Position numbers and translations under genes: made by a program. Shown in pieces: positions 17,401 through 27,800 of a DNA stretch of 64,000 nt. Within the stretch, counting starts at the first letter, position 1. The number at the start of each line of letters is the position of its first letter. Where the stretch lies: contig OX422198.1 of the NCBI GenBank assembly GCA_949130485.1, positions 4,194,262-4,258,261 of the forward strand, read 5' to 3'. The notes under the pieces were generated by a model. The model ran no database searches. It was not told the DNA's origin and worked only from the letters and a program-made list of their open reading frames with translations. The stretch comes from Agelas oroides. Taxonomy: Eukaryota; Porifera; Demospongiae; Agelasida; Agelasidae.

Positions 17401-20400
17401 ATGGAGTTCGATTTACGAACAATAATAGAAAAGTTGAACGAAGTAACAGAATGGCACGCACTAGGCATCCAGTTAAAAGTGCCTCCTTCCACCCTGCGCA
17501 CCATCGAACAGGATTGGCCCAGGGATGCTGAACGCCGTAAGAGTGAGATGGTGAACGCCTGGCTGCGGCAAGACAGGGATGCGTCGTGGGAGAAACTGGC
17601 GCAGGCTTTATCTACTGTAGGGTACCAAGTGCTGTCTGAAGAGCTATCTCAAGTTCATCAGAAAGGTGAATGCCATTCTGTGCAATTGACTCTGTACATG
17701 TATGATGCGAGTTTGGCTGTACCACTGCGGTATACCTAGATCCAATGCAATAACCGTCAAGTAACCCTTTCTGCCATGTCTTTTAGGCAGAGCAAGTTGG
17801 GCGGCCAGTAGTCTCGTAAGCCACACCCTTCGCAGGCTTCGTGGCTTGCGAGACTAGACTGCCAGCTGCATTCTATTTGGTTTCATTCCACTTGCATGGG
17901 GTTCATTCACGTAGCTGCTGCTTGAAAATAGAAAGGCACCTTCACATACATGTATATCTAGCTACCAGTTTCTGCAAGGAAAAGACACCATACGGGAAAG
18001 TAGTGTAGTGTATTGGCAGCTTGATAAGCCTTGGTTAGTGTATGATGCATTCATAAGTGAACTTTGAAGGCACGCAGTGGCGGATCTAGGATTTTGAAAA
18101 AGGGGGGTTCCAGTGTGCACTTGATCGCTATACTTGGCGAAGCGTAATAAAGCACGCAAAGCGCGCCTGCTAGGGGGGTCAGAGGGCAAGTCCTCCCCCC
18201 CCCCCCCCCCCCAGGAAAATTTTGATTTCAGACCTTCTGAGATCGTTTCTGGCACCGTTTTGGGGTGAAATAGTAAGAGTTGGACAACCTACTGCCAAAT
18301 CTAGTCGTGTTTGAAGCCTTTAAACGCTCGTGGAATTTAAAGGTGTGGCTACGCTTTGCTCCGCAGAGGCTGCTAAGCAGCCGTGAGGCGCGGGGAAAAA
18401 AGAAAATTTTAGCTAGCTACTGTACTCGTTCAGTCGCGCATGTGTTATTGCTACTGTGAAGCTTCAGTGTGGCTTCTATGTATCTCCAGTGTGGGCCATA
18501 GTGTACGTAGATACGTTTGCGCAGACTTACTAAGTATACGCGAAGGCAGCCCTTCAAAGGGGGGTTCCATGGAACCCATGGAACCCATGGAACCCCCTCT
18601 AGATCCACCACTGCATACTGATAGCATCTCGCCATCCATGCAGAGGGAGCACTGTATGAATAAAACCAAAACGTGATTGACGTGTAGGCCGTAGTGTACG
18701 TAGTTACGTTTGCGCAGACTTACTAAGTATACGCGAAGGCAGCCCTTCAAAGGCAGCCCTTCAAAGGCAGCCCTTCAAAAGGGGGGTTCCATGGAACCCA
18801 TGGAACCCCCTCTAGATCTGCCACTGGCATGTGCACTAAATCAACCTTATGTGGCGATGGCCTAAGCAACGTAATGTCCCAATCTCCATCTAAAACTGAA
18901 CTTTCAAATTGTGGGTTTGAGTTTCAACAGTGTGCAGCATTTTTCCTAATTCCCATAGCTATATGCAGACCTAGTAGATATGTGAAAGCTTTTTAGTCAA
19001 CCTTACATGGCAGTGGCCAAACCACCATTCTTTAAAATTAAACTTGCAGGCTTTAGCTCCTACAGTGTGCAGTTATTTTTTTCTACTGCATACCTGCATG
19101 AGTAAATGTATAAAATGCCGGATCAAACATGAAGAGCATTTATAATTTTGTCATTTAGCACCATGCTGGCACCTTTTCACGCTTGTTGGTAAACGAAAGT
19201 TTCATTCTTGGGGTGGCCGCACCATGGTACTAACCAAGATATTGGATGTCGATTGTTTCCTCAAGTTTCATTCTTGGGGTGGCCGCACCATGGTACTAAC
19301 CAAGATTGGATGTCGATTGCTTCCTCAAGTTTCATTCTTGGGGTGGCCGCACCATGGTACTAACCAAGATTGGATGTCGATTGCTTCCTCAAGTTTCATT
19401 CTTGGGGTGGCCGCACCATGGTACTAACCAAGATTGGATGTCGATTGCTTCCTCAAGTTTCATTCTTGGGGTGGCCGCACCATGGTACTAACTGGATGTC
19501 CATTGTTTCCTCTGGCCCATTACTGTAATACATGACCTTAAATGGCTAACGATGCATGGATATAATGCAGGTAAAGCATGCCTTGCTATTCAGTGTTAGG
19601 TAACTATAGTAAGATGCTGCATCATCCTGGAGCAAGCCTGCTAAAAGGCTCACATGTACACATGTAGGTGACCACACATGCTGACAGTGCAGCTATTCGA
19701 GCCGGAGCAGCTATATACTGGCTACACTAAGCTTCACACTCAAACCGCGAACAAGAAGGAGTAATCCTATGTATGAGCAGTCTAGCTTGTCGTTCATGCA
19801 CAGTGCTTACCTGAATTTGAAGTTCTGAACGGCTGAAGCGAACCTCGCCACCATACATTCTGCCATCTGTGACTTGTAGCCTGCCTTAGGCTGACTGCCA
19901 TGTGACATCAACAAGGCAGGCTGCCAGAATATTACCAAGCGTGTTGAAAATGCATTCAACTTGTCCTCCCAGTCACTTTCACACTGACGCTACAGTCTGG
20001 AAGTAGCCTTTCACTCCTGTTATCATAGCTGAACTGAAGTACATGTCACCGCAGACAATCTTCATGAAATGTTAGAATGCGTTCATTTGAAAGTGGTCGG
20101 TCCAAACATACAAGCAGCATACACACACGTGCGCAATGCAATCATGCTAGTGTAAGGCTCGTTTAAGCTCACCATGAGTGTATCTGGCTCCTCTCTGAAG
20201 CACCTTTGAGGGTGAAGTGGATAAAGCTGTATGAAAAAGGCTTTTAGCTAAGCAGCACACTCTCCTAGCATCTTGGGGTGTGGTTTGGACTTAGTAATGT
20301 GCGTCACATGGATATTTTTAATCACCTACTTCATTGGCTACACCACTGCCCTGGAATGCAGAAGAGTAAGATCACTCTTCTGAAATTTCATAGTTATTTT

Positions 20401-23400
20401 ACTGAATCAGTGGAATGTACCTTGTTCTCTACGCCTCCACTACACTTACTACACTTACGTATGCAATTTGATATACCATAATCTCCTGAAAATACACCAA
20501 TGGGTGATGAACTTAACAAAGAAGAAGGTGGGCATATTTTCTCGAGTTGTGATATTTCTCTTGAAAATATGGCCATCTTACACGCCGTTAGTCTAGTCCT
20601 ATTTATGTACGCATGCAGTAGCCTCATTCCCAGCCTCTCCCTACTAAGGAGGGGGAGAGCCTGAGAACGAGGCTATGCATGCAGTGTTCTGCAATGCTTC
20701 TCTTGTCATGTGCTTGCTTATACAGTAACAGCAAATGGTGTCTGCCTTCATTTGTTAGTCCCTCCTCTTGCATGGCACCGCTTCTTTAATGCTTCTTGCT
20801 TGACATAACCGCTTGTACTAGCTATGGCTTAATAGATTACTGTGGGTTATTGCAACTACATTTATTGGTTATCCCTCACACTAGTAGTGTGTATGTGACA
20901 CATCAAGGGACTATGCTTCCAAATTAAAGTGTAATTGAGAAGCTTCTTCATTAAATTAGTCTCTTCTTTCAGATGACCTGTAAATCTAGCCTCGTTCCCA
21001 GGCCTTCCCACCGTCCAGTTTTTCATCGCTTCCAGAATGCAAAAACGGAGGGGGGAGGCCTGGTCCATTTTATCATGTGAATGACGTCTGTGTGTACTAG
21101 GTAGACAGAGGGAGGGAGGGGTCCCCCATTGAAAGAACAAGCTTAATGCCTTATCTTGTAGTTTCTGCCCCAAGTGCTGGAGTTTCGAACGTTTGTGAAG
21201 TGAAAAACTTACCTCTCCTGGTTCAAAACGAGGAACGCATGCGCAAAATGCAGTCTTTCAATGGGGCACCCCTCCACCCATCTACCTAGGTAGACACTGA
21301 TGTCATTCACATATTAAAATGGACCAGGCCCTTACCACTCCGTTTTTGCATACTGCAACCAATCAAAAACTGGATGGTAGGAAGGCCTGGGAACGAGGCT
21401 ACTGTAGATCAGCTTTTCTGGCAGAGGTTTGGCACTGCTTTGATCTTGCACAGCTACCCCAAGAGAATTGCCTTGGTTGTGTAAATGGGTCTTAACCAAA
21501 TCTGCTTCTGGTGAATTGCAGTTCTAAAGCAATCTTCAATACAAATTTTAAAGAGTCCTGCATGTTTGGTAGCATTCCTTGCTCACATAGTTAGAGAAAC
21601 TAAAGCGTTTTTTTATTCATTTGTTTTAGTTTTACAGTGAGCTAACTTGTTGACATGTCCGAATTCTAGGTAATACACATTTGTATATATATTCTCTGCT
21701 GTCCCCATAGAAAGCACTCACAAGCTATGTGCAGTGATGGATTCTGTTGCTGACATCGCTGAAGACCTCAAAGAAACAGACAGTTCTAGACACCTTCAGG
21801 ATATTTCGGCTCACCTTGCCGCTGGGAAGATGCAAGCTGGGGTAGTTGGGCTAACCAATTCGGGCAAAAGTACCACTCTCAATGCACTGATGGGAAAGGA
21901 GTTTCTCACCACCTCAATCCAAGCACAAACAGCTGCTGAAGTTCGGATCATTCATGACCGTGAAATACCAAATGGGAAACTTTTGGGGCAACTCACAAAA
22001 GCACAGAATTGCTTGGAGCTAGCATGTGGCCCTGAAAATATATACGCCTTTTTGAATGAGTGGAATGATAACATTAGAGAAGGAAAGGTCAAGTGCCCCT
22101 ACGCAAAGCTCCTACTCCATGCTCTGATTCACTTTCTCGAATGTGTGGACTCTATTCGGTTGGAAATTTGTGACACAGCTGGTACCAATGAAGTCGGGTG
22201 TACAGCAGTCACTTCCAAGAGTCAGCTTGCCCTTCATAATCTATGCACCTTTGTCATCATCCTCCATGTGCAGCACTACGAAGGAAAGGATGAATTAGAG
22301 ATGCTGCAAAAGTTGAGAGAGCATCATCCCGACCTCCAGGAAAACCAAGACCGTATCTTGATCCTCGTCAATGCCTGTGATCTAGTCATTTCGGATACCA
22401 ACAAAGCATCAATAAAACCTGAGGATATTGCAAGCCGAGTCCAAACGCATCTGAAAAAGGTACTGGAAATTCATATTCGCATTGATCACATCATTCCCTT
22501 CAGTGCAAAATGGGCTCTCAAGTCTCGTCAATGGCAGGCTAGTCCTGGAGCTGTGGATGAAGATGATTATGATGAAGCTCTTTTGCTTCTGAAGCGAGCA
22601 AAATTTATTGACAGGGAAGAGAAAAAGCTCCTAGCAGAGCACCGAGACCTTGACAGGGTCTGCAAACAATTGGAGAAAGTCAGTGCAATTCTAACAGTCG
22701 AGCAGAAGTTAAAAGCAATGCTGTATGAAAAGGGACCAGCCATTCTCCTGCAAAGTACATCTGGCGATTCCATCCAAGAGATTGATTTTCTCATTGACGT
22801 GATTGATCAGAAGATTAAAGCAGAAGATTCTGAAAGCAAACAGTCAGCTGTGTGTACACAGAAGAGCTTTGTTGATGCCATCAACAAGATCATTACTGAG
22901 TATGCAGAGAAGCTGAAACGCCTGCCTGACAAAATCCTTACACAGCTGGCTGCACAAATAAGTGCTGCAACCTTGGGTCTTGAGAAGGGGATAGATGCTG
23001 TGATCAGTCGACAACTGGCAAATGATCTCCATGATTTGAGCAAGTGTGAGACAAAGCAGATAGTAGTTGACAGGATTTGTGGAGTAAAGCCGACTATTAC
23101 CAAACAAGCAAATGTCGAAGTAAAGACTAGCTGGATTTCAATCTTGGAGATTGCTAAAGAGGCCCAGATGGAGCAACTCAGGTCGATAATCCTGGAGCTC
23201 AAGACAAACCTGGCTTTAGCCCATCTCACACAGGGGATTTCCTCTGGTGATATCACATTGCCAACAATATCATGGGATCAGATTTTCAGTACAATTGATC
23301 CCAACTCGCAACTACCACCTATGCCCACTCTTCAACTGCAGCTCTCTTCAAACAGTATCACAGATGAATCTCTTGCTGCACACATAGTACATGGAGAGAT

Positions 23401-23818
23401 CACAAAGTACAAGGAGGAGAGACGGAAGATTTCAGGTGGTCGTAGATATGCATTTGCTGGACCCAGAGACAGTCACCATTACACTACAAATGTTCCCTAC
23501 TCAGTACCAGTTTACAGTCCCAATATCCCTGCACTTACATCTGCTCTCTCCGAAGCACTCACCACTCAGTGGGTAAAAGAATTCGAAAAGGAGGTCAAAG
23601 TCACCATCACAAAATTGACCCAGGAGGTAGCAGAGAATGCCACAAAGCACATTGGCGATAAACTGGCACTGCCTGTGTCACAACTGCAGCTGGAGGTGGA
23701 CCGAAGACAAGAAGTCCTGCAGAGAAGTGAGGAAGCTGTGAAACAACTTGAAGGATGGAAGAGACAGCTTGAGGAAGCCAAAAAAGCTATAAACATTGCT
23801 TTGCATAAAGCAGAATAA
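17401..23818 (+). CDS. Predicted Death domain-dynamin-like GTPase fusion, paralogue B
   Basis: Two exons are proposed. Exon 1, 17401-17665, encodes 88 residues with Death-domain features: an EWHALGIQL helix, LRTIEQDW, an acidic/basic helix with VNAWL, and SWEKLAQALSTVG. It ends AAAG before the donor GTGAAT. Exon 2, 21711-23818, follows a pyrimidine-rich acceptor (CTCTGCTGTCCCCATAG). Exon 1 leaves one base and exon 2 begins with two bases before an open frame, so the phases fit (GAA, Glu). The product would be 790 residues. The GTPase part has P-loop VGLTNSGKSTTLNALMG, G3 CDTAGTNEVG, G4-position NACD, FSAKWAL, a helical stalk, AFAGPRDSHHYTTNVPY, VYSPNIPAL and a charged coiled-coil tail. An internal ATG at 21737 could give a DD-less form. 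Both domain calls are firm; the joining is inference from splice sites and phase. Confidence 0.72.
17809..17856. mobile_element. Hairpin element, AGYCTCG-terminus family
   Basis: TAGTCTCG...CGAGACTA ends flank an imperfect palindrome (GTAAGCCAC...GTGGCTTGC). It lies within the proposed DD-GTPase intron. Confidence 0.7.
18075..18613. mobile_element. hAT-like MITE, CAGTGGCGGA terminus
   Basis: The left end CAGTGGCGGATCTAG and right end CTAGATCCACCACTG bound 539 bp of non-coding sequence, including a poly-C run and GGAACCCAT repeats near the right end. CAGTGGCGGA-type ends are common on non-autonomous hAT-group elements. It lies in the proposed DD-GTPase intron. Confidence 0.75.
18683..18826. 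repeat. Partial duplicate of the adjacent hAT-like MITE with an internal triplication
   Basis: This repeats the last 125 bp or so of the element just to the left, including GCGCAGACTTACTAAGTATA and the terminal CCACTG. The 14-bp unit GGCAGCCCTTCAAA is present three times here but once in the neighbour. Confidence 0.75.
19195..19500. repeat. 63-bp tandem repeat, about five copies
   Basis: Units beginning GTTTCATTCTTGGGGTGGCC follow each other at 63-bp spacing (the first is 66 bp). Because 63 is a multiple of three, one frame stays open throughout, but nothing suggests it is a gene. It lies within the proposed DD-GTPase intron. Confidence 0.9.
20619..20675. mobile_element. Hairpin element, AGYCTCG-terminus family
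   Basis: TAGCCTCATTCCCAG at the left is mirrored by CTGAGAACGAGGCTA at the right. Confidence 0.65.
20987..21401. mobile_element. Long MITE of the AGYCTCG-terminus family
   Basis: A 415-bp element. The left arm TAGCCTCGTTCCCAGGCCTT is matched by AAGGCCTGGGAACGAGGCTA at the right, with the inner arms (CCAGTTTTT...AAAAACTGG, AAACGGAG...CTCCGTTTT) also paired. It ends about 310 bp before the GTPase B exon. Confidence 0.8.
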
Positions 23819-24012
23819 TTACTTTTGCATTTTTACTATAGGACTTACACTGCATAATTGCATACAAGGTACTTAAACACATGTACAGTAACAGTTATGT
23901 GCAATGGTAGAACTGTGTGCGTGCTCTTGAACAATGAAACATTGCAATAATAATAAATTGGCATGCAAATTAACCGTTACAAGCAGTCACTTCAGTCCTA
24001 TAGCTAGTATAC

Positions 24013-24133
24013 TAGCCTTGATCCTAGACCTTCCCAACATCCAGTTTTTGATCACGTGCAGTGTGCTTGCTCCGTTTATACATACTGCAACCGATCAAAA
24101 ACTGGACGGTGGGAAGGCCTGGGAATGAGGCTA
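24013..24133. mobile_element. Short hairpin MITE of the same family
   Basis: About 120 bp, almost wholly an inverted repeat: TAGCCTTGATCCTAGACCTT against AAGGCCTGGGAATGAGGCTA, with CCAGTTTTTGATC paired to GATCAAAAACTGG. It appears to be an internally deleted version of the element at 20987-21401. Confidence 0.8.
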
Positions 24134-24637
24134 ATAGTATATACGTGTCTGCTGATCTTTCAATGAGCTGATAGAACTTAGCCTCGTTCCCAGGCGGAAT
24201 GAGGATAAGACAAAACATGCTTTGTAGTGCAAGCTTCATGTCGTAGAAGTATTACTTGGCTGTTCTCTCGAATCCATACATACACACATACGCTACATAC
24301 ATGTATTATCTACTTACCATTTTATTTTGTTCCCTCAGATTAACATACATACATATATGAAATAATGAGCACATGTACATGAACATGATTGTGTAAAATC
24401 ACTGGTGCTGTTTATCAAGTCATCTCTTGGACTGACAAGTTATATATATAAAGAGCGTATTTGTGACCGAGTTATATGGCATTTGTTTAAGTATTGCGCG
24501 TCAGCTCCATCCCTACATAGAGAGTCTACCGACTCTCTGATATGTGTGTTACCATACTACATGCATGCCATTGTGTAAAAATGCATGCATGCAGGTCTAA
24601 TTAAGTACATGAATCCTCAGGGCCATGGGATCCATAT

Positions 24638-24791
24638 AGAAACTTAGGAAGTCACTTATCTGAACACATTGGGAGCAGTTAGGACCAAAGGGTGTTCAGA
24701 TAACTAAAACGTTTGTATAATACCATTTGAATGCAAACAGATTACTTCTCGGACTCAGACAAGTGCAGTTCAGATAAGTGACTTCCAACTG
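24638..24791. mobile_element. pogo/Tigger-like MITE
   Basis: The inverted ends GGAAGTCACTTATCTGAAC and GTTCAGATAAGTGACTTCC bound about 150 bp. The right end, read inward, begins CAGTTGGAAGT next to TA, as in pogo-type Tc1/mariner ends. Confidence 0.6.
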
Positions 24792-24882
24792 TATTCCCTG
24801 ATTTGCTTTATAGTTCAAACAATTCAATTACTATACACAACTCAAGCAAGACACAAGTTTCTGAAGGGCAACCCATGAAAAA

Positions 24883-27800
24883 TCAAGTCATGAGATTGTG
24901 TGCATTCCAGTTGTCTCCATGAGTGCTAAACCTATCCAGCCTAAACAGAGTGAGGTCATAGGAAGGTGGTAAACCCAGTGCCATCTCACTCAACACCTTG
25001 CCAATCACTGGACTGAGCTTGAACCCATGACCTGAACAGAGGAGAGAAATACTGGATGAGTAGTAGCTAGCAACAATAGCCTAGCTTAATTTGCTCCTAG
25101 GTTGTGATGTATGGCCTATATACACGTACACAATAATAGTACATAGTCATAGTTCTAGGCTGCAAGAATTAATCTCCCAAAATCTCTGAAACATACTGTG
25201 ACCAATAAACTGCATGACCATGGTCACTATAGGATGAGCATTTTAGAGTGGTTGTTATACAGTCATTTTACACAGGATTAGTATACAGATGGGACAAGAG
25301 TACTGGCCAAAGGTGGCTGCCTATACCAGTGAGCACTATCAACAGGTTTAACTGCATTTGCTACATCCACTCCAATCACTTGGCCCATGCACTTTAGCCT
25401 TAAACCCAGGCCCCTCCACAGGGGGGAGGAGCCTGGGGACAAGGCTAGGCCCACTTCTGCAATAACTAGCTTGCACACAGGGACTTTAGTTCATTGTAGT
25501 AGGTTGCATACAAACTTTTTGCTTAATGATAGGACAATTTTACAACTGTCCTTGCTTGTTCATGGCTCACCACATTGGGAACACGGAGTGACTTATGTGA
25601 CACTAGCTAACAGCTAGAGCTCTGTAGAGCACATACCCCACACGCCACATAGCTATGTATGTGCTTTCACAAGGAACAAACCATCGTCTCACAAATGCAC
25701 ACTGTATAGTGAACCCTAGCAACACTGAAACCGTCGTCTCATGTTGTACAGGTGGCCAGGTATCTGAGTGTGGCAATAGGCGTGCCCATGATGCCAACTC
25801 AAAACACAGGATAAGCACTTTTAGAGTGTATCTAACAAAAAAAAAAAAACACAGACACGGCGATTTTGCACAGTTTGAAGGTATTTAGCAATAATAGAAC
25901 GGCCTGGATCCGGAGAACTGTTTTTTTGTTTTTTTGTGCCAACAGACAGACAACGACGACAGACGGACATGACCGATCATTTTACCCTTTGCACATGCAC
26001 GCAGGTAATTAACTACATGCAGCTGGCGTAGCCCTCATCAGTGCAGTGCTACACCAGTAGCTCCAGTTCGGAAGTACATGTTTACAGAAATAATTTAAGG
26101 TAGGCTATTGTTAACAGTTTTTCCTGAGTGCAGGTGTTTGTAGCTTCAAAACCATGTTTATAGATGACTAAAAATTACCTGAAAATGCAGCCCCAATGAT
26201 GATGTTGAAATAACTTGGGTGCCTATCCACAACTGGGTTTTTATCAGGTGTTGTCTGCAGATCAAGAGACAACAACATGTCATTATTCCAACAAACATTT
26301 GCATGTCTTCTCTCTCTCTTTTGCTCACAGTGTACATGCACATCTCAGATATACTGGGAGTTGTGGAGATTCCTTTGAGGAATGTCTGTATGAAAGCAGA
26401 CACTTCCTTCACACAGGGAGTCATGGGGTCTGCATCTCTATGGTCTGGGTCAATCTCTGGGCCAGTGTGTGGACAGATCTGAAACAGAATACAGACATGA
26501 TGCATGAACACTCAATGAACCACATTTCCCTGAGAAAAGACAGGCCTAGATATTATGCAAAAGTCACCTTCTGTGGAGGAACATGTAGCTAATAGGAAAC
26601 AATGCAAAGGCAAGTAAATTCTGGGGGAGGGGTATCTCTTCTCTCACTCACGATGGGAGGATCAAACTACCATCATGCACTATCAGAAACCTGTATATAC
26701 ATATGTAGCTCTTTCTTCACACCAGGATGGGCACTTGCATGTCTAGCACCCTTGGGTGCCAGTATACATATGGGCATTTGTAAGCAACATTACATAAGTA
26801 CACAACTATTTAGATAGGGAAAAAATCAGAACTAAATATTTATGTAACTCATGTACAGCATCGGGCAGTAGAGGTTCTGGCTGTGGAAATCCTATATTGG
26901 TATGGTGTTCTACATAATACTGAGAAGTATATAATCTAATCATGGATGCAGAAGGCTTCTCTACTTCACTTTGCATTGAATAAAAGCCATGGAGATCTGC
27001 AATGAGATATATTAGCCTATGGTTGCTACATAATAAAAAACAACAGGAAAGGCCTGAAAAAAAACTAGGGCTACAGAGTGAATCATGGAAAGGAGGACTT
27101 TTCATGAATGCAGGTTAAGCTTGAAAGAATTGTATGAATCTTTCACAAGTAATCAGGAGAAAGCCTTCAACATCAAGACCAACAATGGTTGATGCAGCAC
27201 TCTATTTTCATCAACGTAATTACACCTCACTGTTGACATTATGTAGTACTCTCTACTGTGATTGTGGTTACATCGATCACCCAATTTCACATCCAACATC
27301 AGAGAATAAACCTAACCCCAACAAAACACAATATCCTGCATGTTTTCTATATTCCTCAAACTTGAAGAACCCTCACTCTCATGGATTGCTTTGGAACTAT
27401 GACAGTGTGACTCATCTTGCTCACCTTAACAAGACCAGGGTACTCATGGATGGGTATACCATAAGCATCAAAGACTTTCCCTTCAAACTCTGCAGCATAG
27501 CTACCAAATACAGGAAAAGATGTACTTGAAAACAGGTCTGGATTATCAGCTTTCCAGTAGAGAGTCTGAGCTCTAATCACCTGTAGTGCATAAAGTGCAG
27601 TTTGACCCCTGTGTACAGTATAAAGGAGCTCATCTCTTAACTATGCTGTGTGTGTGTGTATGGAACCATGTACTGTACAATCAGTGTCCCTTTACCAAAC
27701 TTGCTGTTAGTTCAGTAGTGTTCAATTTATAGCAGTGAACACAAATTGATCTCTGGCTCCGTGTGGTCTAGTTTGGGGTTATCCACTCACTTTGTATGGG

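Noticed and set aside
19224-19491. Open frame over the 63-bp tandem repeat
   Set aside because: The period is a multiple of three; no start context, no homology.
24883-25031. Peroxisomal targeting tripeptide at the PIPOX C-terminus
   Set aside because: Both copies end NLMT, not an SKL-like tripeptide.
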